DNA from: Allodiplogaster sudhausi
Lineage: Eukaryota; Nematoda; Chromadorea; Rhabditida; Diplogasteridae
Direction of reading: 5' to 3'
Assembly (NCBI GenBank): GCA_945643635.1
Contig: CALZFC010000020.1
Location: 786,001-850,000 of the forward strand
Length of the DNA stretch: 64,000 nucleotides
A program made the position numbers and the translations under genes. Positions 33,324-44,466 of this stretch are shown piece by piece. Below the pieces are notes generated by a model. The model did no database searches. It saw only the letters and a list, made by a program, of their open reading frames with translations, and had not been told where the DNA came from. Each line of letters opens with the position of its first letter. The stretch's first letter is position 1.

Positions 33324-34454
33324 CTAAACTTCTAAGGGCGCTGGCGAGGGGGGGACAAAGTCGAGGGCAAACTGGAGAAGACCATGGCATGCGAGAGAGC
33401 CGATCGGGGTAGAAGGAATCTGGAAGAGAGAGAGACAAAGAGTGGAGAGAGCGAGAGAGAAGGATAAAGAGAAAGAGAGAGAGAGAGAGAGATAATGAGG
33501 GGAAGAAAAACAGAAAGATTGTCATGAACAAAAACTACGCTGCACCTGTCCATATGGAATTCGCTGCTTCGTCTTGAAGGAGGCCATCGAAGAGAGGACG
33601 ACCAGCGACGGCGAGCAGTTCGAGCCAAAGCCAAAGTGGCCGGCGATCTCATCGACAAGCAACGCGAGAGGACGCGAGCGAGGCAGAAAAGACTTTAAAA
33701 GAAAAATAATATTTATGTATATCTTTCGATATTTTCTCTATAATAGCTATTTTATCTAAAAGATAATTGAATGTGGAAGATAATCATCTTCAAAGAGGCC
33801 GCCACCTCGTAGACACGTCCGGTGGAGCGGCCGTTCTCGATTAGAAGGCAGCTGACGCTGATGACGTCGAAACCGCAGTCTTCTCTGGTGCCAGCGCCGC
33901 GCCTGGTCGACCTCTTCTTCTTCTTCTTGGCCATCTTTTTGGCTGAGCGAATCGAAGTCTTGCTGCAGCTGCTGCTTCTGCTGCTACTGCACCCGATCTG
34001 CGCGCTCTCCTCTCCGAGCTCGCCAAGCGAGTTGTTGATACTCACCTGAAAAAGAATTATGCATAAATGCATGTTTAAAAAATATTACTATCTAAAATTA
34101 TGTTATAAATTTGTATTGTTTAAATATGTAAATATTAATATATTTTAGTTTAAGGCACATTTTCACGAACACAGTTATTTAAATGCCTTCAATCTTCAAC
34201 TTACTTTCAAATACAGGAGCCTAATTAATGCGTGTAGAATACGTACTTTTGAATATATGTACAATATGTATATTCCTGCATTCTAGTAATCTCAAGAACG
34301 AAAATTCGGATCAAGAAAAGTTTTTCAACAAAACAAGAAAATCTACCTTGAATTGGTCCATGAACTTTGCCGGTCCGATCCACTCTACTTCGTAGATCAG
34401 AACGCGCTCGCCAGACTTGTTGATGCTCGGGCGCACGCGAAACTCCTTGACTGT
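33324..34454 (-). CDS. Integrin-alpha-like (calf-2 region) fragment, four exons, no membrane segment
   Basis: Minus-strand exons, all phase 0: 34454-34347 (TVKEFRVRPSINKSGERVLI, then YEVEWIGPAKF), 34045-33806 (SINNSLGELGEESAQIGC, a Lys/Arg/Ser-rich insert KKKKKRSTRRG, then DVISVSCLLIENGRSTG), 33692-33546 (LVVLSSMASFKTKQRIPYG) and 33419-33324 (ending SPAPLEV, stop). The spacing of a Cys, a G-R stretch and an SSxASF....PY block resembles the membrane-proximal ectodomain of integrin alpha chains. No upstream beta-propeller exons, transmembrane segment or GFFKR tail is present, so this is a truncated duplicate, a pseudogene or a wrong assignment. A GA/CT tract (33420-33500) lies in the last intron. 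Confidence 0.4.
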
Positions 34455-34659
34455 CTGGAAGATTAAAAAGAACGCGTAACATTAGCCTATTTAATTTATT
34501 TTTTTTAAAGGTTCATGATTAGCAGGCGTATAATAAATATTTGGGATTCGTATAACTTAAAGATGATATTAATTTAAAAAGAAAAAGAATTTTTTAGTGA
34601 ACTGAAATTAAGCTTGAGACGGTGATTCTGTGAATCAATAATAACTTTCGTAATTTTGG

Positions 34660-34790
34660 CATTGTTGTAGTAATTTTTTAAGAATAAATAATTAATTAGT
34701 TTAATTAATTAATTATCTTTAAATTACTACAATAATACAAAAATTATTGTTGTAGTAAATTAAAAAAATAATTGATTAATTGTTTTAATT
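34660..34790. repeat. AT-rich inverted repeat cluster
   Basis: Blocks of TTGTTGTAGTAA(A/T)TT and AATTAATTAG occur in both orientations several times, allowing a foldback structure. Possibly a degraded MITE. No coding potential. Confidence 0.4.
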
Positions 34791-34792
34791 AA

Positions 34793-35088
34793 TTAGTTTG
34801 CCTTCTCTTCGAGTTGGAGCTCGAAGAGCGGCGGCAGCAGCTCGTCCGTTTTCTTCTCGCGCCACGCGATGGCAGAAGCATGCGCCAGGCGGCTTCCAGT
34901 TGCGCTCTCTTCGCCTTTTTTGAAAAAAATTATTATTTTGTTTCATTTTTTTTTGATAATTGATTAAATCGAGTTCTTGTTAAAATTTATTTATTTATTT
35001 ATTTACAATATAAAATATATGCAAGCAGAAAAAATTGAATCGAGTAACCTGAATGGGCGTTCAACGCCTTTATATAATCGTCACTCAT
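34793..35088 (-). CDS. Small hypothetical protein, 51 residues, two exons
   Basis: Exon 35088-35049 (MSDDYIKALNAHS) joins exon 34908-34793 (ESATGSRLAHASAIAWREKK, then TDELLPPLFELQLEEKAN and TAA) in consistent phase (one base carried). The donor GTTACT and acceptor GCGAAG are acceptable for a nematode. Third-position GC is high in the second exon, which favours real coding. Charged, soluble, no signal peptide. Not recognised. It could also be the 5' part of a larger gene if the TAA is spliced out. Confidence 0.35.
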
Positions 35089-35503
35089 CGGAACCAGCCA
35101 CTACTTCTTGTTGTGAAAATGCTGCGAAATGAGGAGAGCATATCTATAGGATTAGTTCTTGTGAATCAATATCACATTTGAATTTTTTTTCTCTGAAATG
35201 CTGCACTTTTTTTGCCAATTCTGAATGAGTAAAGAGCATTTGACTGAAATTTAAATATTCATGTTCTTTTTTTCCAATGATGAATCATTCTGTGGACGAC
35301 TCATCATTTCTTTTCATGCTAGGCTGGCACTAGCCGCGGATTGTGTCAACTTGCCTCAGGGCAAACATCACCTCGACAAAAGAGGACCGTTACCTAAAGA
35401 ATTCGCTGACGAATGCTGCGATCGTAAAGTGGCTCTATTGCTATATGTTGCCTAGACACGCCATCTTTCTTCAGTTTCGGTTATTTGCTCGAACACACTG
35501 AAC

Positions 35504-37557
35504 ATGAGCATGACAACGCGTCTTCTCCTCGCTCTCACTCTTTTCCCTGCCATTCATGCTAACCTCGGTAAGGCATGAAAAATAATAATTAGCCATTTTA
35601 TTTGCAATAGTATATGCAAATGTTTGTAGGCTTTAATTAATCGGAAAAGAAAAAAAATATTAATAAGTGTGAGTATTTTGTTGAAATAAGAAGAAAGGAA
35701 AGAACTCTAATCAGGTTATCGATACCGCTATCGGGCTCTTCAGGCTGCCATAGAGCCCACTATATGTCGTGCGGGAGACCAGCCAGTAAGGCCATTTTTT
35801 TTAAAGATTCTATTATCACTAAACGAAGGCATTTAACAAAAGAACGATAAATAGTAAAATATTTATGTAAAAAAAGATCTCAAATGTCTTCTTTACATTT
35901 ATCTAGAATATCTAGTGTCTTGGCTTGTTCAGGTGATCAAGACATGTCTCGAGTCATATTATGGCAGCTACGGCATCCACGTCAATCCGCTTCAAGAATT
36001 CTCAGCGTACGCAGCCGCCCTCAAGCTCTTCCAGAAGCTGCACGGCAAGGATTCGGTCAACGAAATTTGCAGGCATCTTTTCTTTATATGCACATGTTTA
36101 CATCGTAAATCAACTTTTATTTGTTGAAGAGGAAGAAAATTGTGCAAAAGATGAGGAGAGAGCAAACTTTAAATTCTTCAGCCGCATGAACGTCCTGAAC
36201 ATATGCCTCAAGACTGCCAGCCAGAATTGTATCAGCCCGGGATTCTATAAGGTTGATGTCTTCACCGATAAGCCCGCTACAAGTATTCCCTATTTTCTTC
36301 CCTTTATGGTTATAAAGGGAAGAAAATAGGGAATATTTGTAGCTTGATTATCGGTGAAGACTGAATAAACAACACAGCACCTTGCTAATGAACGAGAGTA
36401 TTTTTAGTGTAATAAATTATTAATATCACTAGGATGTGCTTGCGCTCAAATACGAGGACGCTTTGGCGTACGCTGCCAACTATGCAGCGCAAGACTACGA
36501 GTGCAGCAACAAGCAAGGCTCGACTTTTGACTCCGCTCTAAAAGAATCATGAATCGCTTGGTTAAGATATCAGACACACACATCGTGAAATAGCATGTGC
36601 CCATGAAAGGCGAAATTATTCACCATGACTACTTCCCCACTTTGATGTTTTAAAGGAGCCAAAAAAGTCATTCGTAAATTCGTGCCATTTTCTCACGCAC
36701 AAAGGTGAGAGTACAGTGTACTTTCATGAAAATTCAAATAGAAAAGCTTCGAGTTTCGTGCTCCTTTAGAAATACATTAGAATATATTGCAGAAAAATAA
36801 ATTATATAAAAATAAATAAGATAAAAATGCTAACATAAAAATAAATAGCAACAATAGGAAAGCCCAATTTCAGTGCTCCTCGACAACTATGACTGCATCG
36901 AGCGCGTGAGCACAAACATGACGGCCGAGCTCGCCAACTGCGGACGCGTACTCACGAGCGGTGAACGTTGCAAGTTAGTATCACTTTTCGTATTTTCACT
37001 ATTAATATTATTTTAAACTTTGTATAAAAAAGTATTAAATCAACACACATTATTTTATTATTACGCTCAAATTGGTCGTTTCTTTAATATCTTGAGAAAA
37101 CTTGCGAAAACGTATGATGCTCTTGGCCAAAAATAACTGCACAGCTCGTATCCGTCTTACATTGACTGCACGGCGAAACTCTTCAGCAGCACGTGCGCCA
37201 TCAACGCGCCCGGCCCGCTCTATCAGTTCATCTGCGCATCAGAAGTTATATTTTGAGAGAAACATTTCCACAATCGCGCATTGAACGCACAATTTCTTGC
37301 ACCAATTTGCTCTTTCATATTCATATTTGGAAAAGAAAATCCCATTTCTGGAAAAAAACCACTATTTTCGTCCGACATTTCTCATGAGATTTACCTTTAA
37401 AACCTTTTTTTAATTATAGAAAGCCGGCATCATGATGGAGGCGCCCGAGTGCGCGTCAAAGCTGCCAGAATGCACAAGTGGGGCGAGTGTTCCAAGCATT
37501 TTCTTCTCGCTTTTCCTCCTCACCATTGCCTTTTTCACCTTTGTCACCAACGAATAA
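35504..37557 (+). CDS. Secreted cysteine-rich, probably GPI-anchored protein (DUF19/T20D4.11-like?)
   Basis: Eight exons fit with consistent phases to 255 residues: 35504-35567 (signal peptide MSMTTRLLLALTLFPAIHA), 35715-35785, 35933-36072, 36182-36251, 36433-36517, 36874-36973, 37145-37244 and 37420-37557. About 15 cysteines are spread through the mature part (e.g. VIKTCLESYYG, CLKTASQNCISPGF, DCTAKLFSSTCAINAPG). The C-terminus is a small-residue stretch (ECTSGASVP) followed by a hydrophobic tail (IFFSLFLLTIAFFTFV) without a basic stop-transfer, typical of GPI-anchor signals. The cysteine pattern and length recall nematode DUF19/T20D4.11-like secreted proteins, but that is by eye. Two introns need GC donors (36073 and 36518). 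A second ATG at 35510 could also start the signal peptide. Confidence 0.65.
36258..36361. repeat. Near-perfect hairpin in an intron of the cysteine-rich gene
   Basis: GTCTTCACCGATAAGC...CTATTTTCTTCCCTTTAT is followed at once by its reverse complement (ATAAAGGGAAGAAAATAG...GGTGAAGAC). Stems of ~50 bp with almost no loop, in the intron between exons 4 and 5. Confidence 0.85.
36651..36769. mobile_element. Short MITE-like element in the next intron
   Basis: About 120 bp with inverted ends TAAAGGAGC and GCTCCTTTA, similar to the TTTAAAGGAGG ends at 22272-22473. It lies in the intron between exons 5 and 6 of the cysteine-rich gene. Confidence 0.5.
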
Positions 37558-37673
37558 GGCTCATGAATAATCATTGCTATAACATAGTATGTTACATATC
37601 TCTCTTTTTCTTAAATTCCGATAATTAACTAACATTGTTTTGATCCTATTATTTCTCAAGCGAATAATAGGAT

Positions 37674-37786
37674 CATGATGGAGGCGCCCGAGTTCGAGTC
37701 AAAGGTGTTAGAATGGCGCGAGTGTTCCGAGCATCTTCGTCTCGCTTTTCCTCTTGTCCTTTTCACCTTTGTCACCACCCAATAAG
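37674..37786 (+). pseudogene. Duplicated, degenerate last exon of the cysteine-rich gene
   Basis: Starts CATGATGGAGGCGCCCGAGT as in the real exon at 37420-37557 and runs parallel to the ACCTTTGTCACC...TAA end, but with internal deletions and loss of the cysteines. It lies ~120 bp after the gene. Probably non-functional; 37787-38200 holds no gene. Confidence 0.65.
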
Positions 37787-38269
37787 AATCAAGATAAACC
37801 ATTGCAACATATAGTAATTCAAAACTACATCTTTTTAAACAGCACAAATTCACGAATTGTTTTGAATATTTCTGCGCCGATTAGAAGCATCTAATAATGC
37901 AATGAATAAACACATCTCTGTTTAAAAGACCTAACGCGATACATGCGAATGTATGTATATTTTTGTCACCCTCTCCAAATCTGCGCACGAAAACTGAAAC
38001 GTCTGTTATGTTCAAACTGCTTCTCTAGCAACCGGGGCTACAGAGATGAAACTGTTTTGAGAGAGACATTGAGAGAGAGATGAAGAACTTGGGTGAGAGA
38101 TGCAGACAGAAAGAGTGAGAGAGAACACTTTGGTTTGAGAAGAGCCGTAAACTCGTAAGAAATAGAGGAACGCATCGGAAGAGAAGGAAATATGTAACAT
38201 ACTACCATCTTACCTTAGGTTTTGGTTACCAGATTGTGGGCGTTTTCGTCTGATTTAATTGAGTCTCTT

Positions 38270-38464
38270 CCATGAGCCAACACTATCTCTCCAACTTCTC
38301 CCACTTCTTCATCAGCCGAAAGAAGGCGTTCACCAACTGGATAACAAAATCGAAGCTTCGATCAAGGTGAAGCTGCGCGGACGAAACTGCAAGGGAGCAG
38401 TATAAATGGCAGTAAAGAGAGGCCAGGAACAGAACTCACAGCGGCTTCCACAAGAACAGCCAAC
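38270..38464 (+). promoter_or_regulatory. Conserved promoter block of the Gly/Pro-rich gene array
   Basis: The same upstream block is found before copies 1, 2 and 3 (38270-38464, 41215-41401, 44270-44466). It contains CACTATCTCT/CCAACTTCTCCCACTTC, AAATCGAAGCTTC and GAAACTGCAA, then a TATA element in GGAGCAGTATAAATGGCAG ~63 bp before the ATG. The inverted copy 5 has CATAAAAGGCAG at a similar place. Such conservation in otherwise drifting flanks suggests co-regulated, strong expression. Confidence 0.65.
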
Positions 38465-39816
38465 ATGAAGGGGGCAGCGGTTGCCTTCTTCTTCTTTCTC
38501 TCCTCCGTCAGCTCGTGAGTTTACAACTGATTATCATTTCTATGGATATTTAATTGAGAAAAATTAGTGATAAGTACATTCTTGATAACTCTAAAAACAG
38601 TATTCCTACAAATATTTACTATATTTTCAGACAATATGTGACTGCGCCAGTGTCGTACGGAGGCGGTGGAGGAGGCGGTGGATATGGGGGTGGGGGAGGA
38701 GGGTACGGTGGAGGCGGCAGAGGAGGATACGGCGGAGGAGGAGGAGGTGGCGGATACGCCGCTCCTCCTCCCCCTCCTCCCCCTCCTCCTCCTCCTCCTC
38801 CTCCTCCTCCTCCTCCTCCTCCTCCTCCTCCTCCTCCTCCTCCTCCTCCTCCTCCGGTCTATGGCCCCTCTGCACCTGCGCCCTCGTACGGCGGAGGAGG
38901 CTCTGGATACGGCGGTGGCTTCGGTGGTGGCTCTGCTCCTGGACCATCATACGGCGGCGGTTCTGGATTTGGCGGCGGCTCCGGTTTCGGTGGTGGTGGT
39001 GGAGGATATGCTGCTCCTCAATTTGCTCCCCCAGCACCTCCTCCCCCTCCTCCTCCTCCTCCTCCTCCCCCACCAATGCCGACCTACTCTCCTCCGGCTC
39101 CTACTCCATCATATGGTGGCCAGTCTGGAGGCTATGGTGGAAGCTCTGGCGGATTTGGTGGTGGTCCTAGCAATGGAGGCAGCTCCGGAGGCTATTCAGC
39201 TCCGGCGCCTCCTCCTCCTCCTCCTCCGCCGAGCTTCCCAGCACCTCCCCCGTCATATGGAGGTCAATCAGGCGGATATGGCGGTTCTAGCGGAGGAGGA
39301 TATGGTGGTTCTTCTGGCGGTGGCGGCGGTGGATACGCAACTGCTCCAGGACCTGTGTACGCTCCTCCCGCTCCCCCGCCTCCTCCTCCTCCTCCTCCTC
39401 CTCCTCCTTCTCCTCTTCCTCCTCCTCCTCCCCCTAGCTTTCCTGCACCTGCTCCTTCATACGGAGGTCACTCCGGTGGATATGGTGGCAGCTCTGGAGG
39501 CTTCGGTGGCGGCTCCGGAGGAGGCGGATATGCCGCTCCTTCCATCGGCCAGCCCCTTTCTGCTCCTGGTCCCTCGTACGGAGGAAGCTCTGGCGGATTC
39601 GGAGGATTCTCTGGCGGCGGCGGAGGCGGCGGCTACGTCCACGCTCACCGTCATCGCTCCAAGGCCAAGAAGGTTGCTTATGAAACTCTGTTATCTGCTC
39701 ATTCATACAGCAATTGTTATAATAGTATATTTATTCCTTCTACCATAAAAATAAATATTTGTTTAAAGGCCCGCGCCATGGCTGCGCCCCTACACCGCCA
39801 CGGAGCTCGCGCGTAA
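38465..39816 (+). CDS. Gly/Tyr/Pro-rich secreted structural protein, copy 1
   Basis: Exons 38465-38514 (signal peptide MKGAAVAFFFFLSSVSS), 38631-39672 and 39769-39816. The mature protein alternates glycine/tyrosine/serine blocks (SYGGQSGGYGGSSGG-type) with long proline runs flanked by aromatic or Val residues (PVYGPSAPAPSYGG). The first run is 31 consecutive prolines, encoded mainly by CCT. The C-terminus is basic and His-rich: YVHAHRHRSKAKK, then the last exon ARAMAAPLHRHGARA. No cysteines. This composition is typical of extracellular matrix, cuticle, eggshell or silk/adhesive-like materials; the actual role is unknown. The last intron (39673-39768) is 96 bp, in frame and stop-free, so intron retention would give a longer variant in this copy only. 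Confidence 0.85.
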
Positions 39817-41214
39817 TTTAAACCGTGCTGGTGCCCGCAATCATTACTGGATTCCTTAATCGCCTTTACCTCAATCTTCTTTCGATGCCCACGAAATGCT
39901 ATTACTTTATATTTACACAGAGTGTTTGATAACTCGTCGAAGAAGAATAAATATTGCCAAAATACATATGCATTGTCAAATGTTAAATGCAGAGACAATT
40001 CCCCATTATAACCGCATTACAACAAATAATCTTTGTAAACACAAAGAAAAACACGAATATAAGTATTTGGGGCATTTTTGGCAAACTTACTCCACACACG
40101 CCGAAAGGTGGCGGCTGTTCATTGTGGCTATGTATGTATGTATGTATGTACGTAGCCGAACTGGCTTCTGTTGATGAGATGTTTACAGGCTACAAATAGA
40201 ATCCCTAGGAAACTGTGAAAACGACAGAACTCTAGATGATCCTTCGTTACAACAATCAATATATAGATGTATTTAAATAATTGATGATCTATTTTTTAAA
40301 GTATCAAATGCACGAAAAAAATCAACCTTTTATATAATTCCAGTTCTGAGCGTGATTACTTACTCCAGGAAGCTAATTGTTGGTAAGTAAAGACAATCCT
40401 ACAGAAAAAAATGGCAACTTATCGGGGGCAAATCATGCTATTACAGCATCTGTTGAATGTGTACCGGTAATAGTAAGCACTGCAGAGTGTTTTCCTTTAA
40501 CAGGTCGTGCAGCCTCTGTGTGCCTTATAAATAATCTTGTGGAGCATCTAAGGAGCTGATACTCTTTTGGAGAATATTAGCAAACATTGGAATCAGTTTT
40601 TGGCGCTCTAGGGATTCAGATTTTTCCACTAGCATTCATTTGGAATGCTTTTATGAAGAACTTTGAATTGTGCCCATTTGTGTCGAGCTGAGCATAATCG
40701 CGTAGGTGCACGTGAAGTGCTACGAGAAATTAGTCAGTTCAGAAAGGGACAAATGGAGAGTGAAAGAGTACAAGAGAGAAGGAAGGCAGGGAAAAAAGTA
40801 CAAGAAAAGCTTTTGGTTGCAAGCGTGAACCGGTTGCCTAAACATTTTGAAATTGTATAAGCTGATCTGGAAGCTATTCTCCATGTGTCATATCATTTTA
40901 GCCTCTGGAAGAGCCACCAAATGGAACGATAGATATCGCTTAACGCAATGAAACATCGAATACTTTCATGCACGAAAACTGAAACGCGTGTGGTGGCCAC
41001 TAACGGCCAAAGCGACCCTTGAGCGGGAAATGGTCCAACACGAAAACAGTTTTGCGTGCGAAAGGGGGGAAGAGAATGAGAGAAAGTTTCAATGGAGAGG
41101 GTTTTGAAGTTGGAAGGATAGATAAGGTGAAGAGAAGTAAGCTAGGGAAGAGAAGAAATAAATAACACGGCTTTTTAGGTAATGCTAAGCAACGTGTTCG
41201 CTGTTTCGTCTGAA
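39817..41214. other. Array spacer between copies 1 and 2
   Basis: 3' flank and spacer, largely homologous to the spacer after copy 2 (shared ACTCGTCGAAGAAGAATAAATATT just after each gene and AGAGAGAAGGAAGGCAGGG at ~40770 and ~43790). The ORF at 40663-40860 is broken in the parallel copy and is not supported as a gene. Poly(A)-signal-like AATAAA at ~39946. Confidence 0.5.
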
Positions 41215-41401
41215 GCAATTGAGTCTCCAACTTCTCCCACTTCTTCACTACCTTAGTGAAGGCGTTCACCAACAGGATAGCAAAATCGAAGCTTCGATCA
41301 GGGTGAAGCTGCCGCCCAAGAAACTGCAATGGAGCAGTATAAATGGCAGCAACTGAAGAACAGGAGCACAACTCACAGCGGCTTCTATCAGAACAGCCAA
41401 C

Positions 41402-42815
41402 ATGAAGGGGGCAGCGGTTGCCTTCTTCTTCCTTCTCTCCTCTGCCAGCTCGTGAGTTTACAACTGATTATCATTTCAACTGATATTTAAATTTTCTAGA
41501 TTTAAATAGAGACAAATTAGTAATAAGCTTTCTCGATATAACTACATTCACGAAACTTCTAAAACAGTATTCGTTCAAATATTTACTTACATTTTCAGGC
41601 AATATGTGACTGCGCCAGTGTCGTACGGCGGCGGCGGCGGCGGTGGTGGTGGTGGATATGGGGGTGGTGGGGGAGGGTACGGTGGAGGAGGCAGAGGAGG
41701 AGGGTACGGTGGAGGAGGAGGTGGCGGTTACGCATCTCCTCCCCCTCCACCACCTCCTCCTCCTCCTCCTCCTCCTCCTCCTCCCCCTCCTCCGGTCTAT
41801 GGCCCCTCTGCACCTGCGCCCTCGTACAGCGGAGGAGGCTCTGGATATGGCGGTGGCTTCGTCGGTGGCTCTGCTCCTGGACCTTCATACGGCGGCGGTT
41901 CTGAATTTGGAGGCGGCTCCGGTTTCGGTGGTGGAGGTGGAGGATATGCTGCTCCTCAATTTGCTCCTCCAGCACCTCCCCCTCCTCCTCCTCCCCCTCC
42001 TCCTCCTCCTCCTCCTCCTCCTCCTCCTCCCCCACCAATGCCGACCTACTCTCCTCCCGCTCCTGCTCCGTCATATGGTGGCCAGTCTGGAGGCTATGGT
42101 GGCAGCTCTGGTGGGTTTGGTGGTGGTCCTAGCTATGGCGGCAGCTCCGGAGGCTATTCAGCTCCGGCGCCTCCCCCACCTCCTCCTCCTCCTCCTCCTC
42201 CTCCTCCTCCTCCTCCTCCTCCTCCTCCTCCTCCTCCGCCGAGCTTCCCAGCTCCTCCCCCGTCCTATGGAGGTCAATCAGGCGGATATGGCGGTTCTAA
42301 CGGCGGAGGATATGGTGGTTCTTCTGGCGGCGTCGGCGGTGGATACGCAACTGCCCCAGGACCTGTGTACGCACCCCCCGCTCCCCCGCCTCCTCCCCCG
42401 CCTCCTCCTCCTCCCCCTCCTCCTCCTCCTCCCCCTAGCTTCCCTGCACCTGCTCCTTCATACGGAGGTCACTCCGGCGGATATGGTGGCAGCTCTGGAG
42501 GCTTCGGCGGTGGTTCCGGCGGTTTCGGATATGCCGCGCCTTCGATCGGCCAGCCCCTCCCCGCTCCTGGCCCCTCGTACGGGGGAGGCTCTGGCGGATT
42601 TGGAGGATTCTCTGGCGGCGGCGGAGGCGGCGGCTACGTCCACGCTCACCGCCATCGCTCCAAGGCCAAGAAGGTTGCTTTTGAAACCTGTTTTCACTCA
42701 TTCACACAGCAATTGTTTTAATGGCATATTTATTCCTTCTTCATTAAAAAATACATATTTGTTTAAGGCCCGAGCCATGGCAGCACCCCTCCACCGCCAC
42801 GGAGCTCGCGCTTGA
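41402..42815 (+). CDS. Gly/Tyr/Pro-rich secreted structural protein, copy 2
   Basis: Exons 41402-41451 (MKGAAVAFFFLLSSASS), 41599-42673 and 42768-42815. Same architecture as copy 1, but the proline runs have different lengths: the first is 19 residues rather than 31, while the middle ones are longer. The intron before the last exon contains an in-frame stop (after KKVAFETCFHSFTQQLF), so the retained form would be truncated, unlike copy 1. Same basic/His-rich end (RAMAAPLHRHGARA). Third of its residues are Pro, third Gly; no catalytic motif is expected. Confidence 0.85.
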
Positions 42816-44269
42816 TTTAAACCATACTGGTGACCGCAATCATTACTGGTTCCATCATCTCCTCTTACCTCAGCCTTCTTTCGATGCCCACGAAACGCTA
42901 TTACTTTATGTTTACACCGATTGTTTCATAACTCGTCGAAGAAGAATAAATATTACCAATATACATATGCCTTATCAAATGTTGCATGCAGAGACACTTC
43001 CGCATTTAACCGAATAATAACAAGTATTCATTGTAAACACAAAGAAAATACGAATATACATTTGTAACTCTCTAGGACATTTTTTGTCAAACTCACTTCC
43101 CTAACCATTCCATTCCCGATTCATGACATAGCGAAAAGTGGCTGTTGTTTGAGGATATGGTTACGAACTTGCTTGTGTTTTTATTTACAGGCTGCAAATC
43201 GAATTACTTGGAAACTGTTTAAAAAAGAAAATCGAAATCTTGATATTTCTTCGTTACGTCATTACTCAGAAGTTTGTTTATTCTTTTCAGTAAAAAATTC
43301 GCGATGAAGAAATGCGAGTTCTTTACTGCATACATAACCTATTGATAATTTTTTATTGTTGTAAATTCTAATTATAAGCGTAGTCACGAAATTAAGAAAA
43401 CTAAGTGTTAGTAAATGACGAAAATCTAATAGCAGGAATTTCCGCTTGTCAGGAACCAATTGTGCCATTCCTGATTCTGTTCAGTGTAAACCAGTAAGAG
43501 AAAGCACTGCAGCATGTTTCCCTATTACACGTGGCACTGCCGATGTCTAGCTTTTCCATTCACTAGTGCTGTAAATAAGGAGGCGTACACAAGTAAATAT
43601 TTGTCAGATTGGTTGTTTGCGTTTTAGAGTTAAAAGTATTTTTTTGGTAATAGCCTTACATCAGAATGCTTTTATGGAGAATGCCGATTTGTACCCTTTA
43701 TATTCGAGCAGAGAACAATCGCGTGGGTGTACGTGAGGTACAAGAAATTAGCCAGTTTCGATAGGGACAACTGAAGAGTGAAAGAGTGCAAGAGAGAAGG
43801 AAGGCAGGGTAAAAATACAAGAATGTGGTGACACATTTTGTGGTCAGCAGCGTAAACCGATTATATAAACATTTTACAGTAAGATGATCTGGAATCTTTT
43901 CCATGTGCCCTATCATTTTCGGAGAATGACGACCAAATGGTGTGACTGGATAAACCTCTGGGGGTGGAACATCGGAACTACTTTATACGAAAACTGAAAC
44001 GCTCGTAGTGTCCAAACGACGAATGCAACCCTTGAGCAGAAAATGATGTAGAACTAAAGCAGTTTTGCTTGCGAAAATGGGGAAGAGAATGAGAGAACGG
44101 TTAAAAGAAGAGTGAGCGAAGAGGCGGTAGAAGAAGGAAGGATTGACAATGTAGAGATGAGAGTGAGAGAAGATGAAAAGTACGCAAGGGAAGAGATCGA
44201 AATAAATAATGCTCGGCTTCTTAAGTAATGGTCAACAGCGCCTTCTCGTCTGATGTAACATACTCTCTT
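42816..44269. other. Array spacer between copies 2 and 3
   Basis: Homologous to the previous spacer with small indels. No gene supported. The next conserved promoter block begins near 44270. Confidence 0.5.
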
Positions 44270-44466
44270 CCATGGGCCATCACTATCTCTTCCACTTCTC
44301 CCACTTCCTCATTAACAGAGAGTAGGCGTTCACCAACTGGATAGCAAAATCGAAGCTTCAATCAGAATGAAGCTGCGCCGAAGAAACTGCAAAGGAGCAG
44401 TATAAATGGCAGGCAAGGGAGACCAGGAGCAGAACTCACAGCGGCTTCCACCACAGAACCGCCAAC

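Noticed and set aside
40663..40860. Candidate small gene between structural-protein copies 1 and 2
   Set aside because: The corresponding region after copy 2 (~43690-43880) has frame breaks, so the ORF is not conserved.
38627..42815. Long Glu/Arg-rich (minus) and Leu-rich (plus, +1 frame) ORFs over the structural genes
   Set aside because: Out-of-frame readings of (CCT)n/(GGX)n coding repeats; the spliced Gly/Pro frame has signal peptide, splice sites and conservation across five copies.
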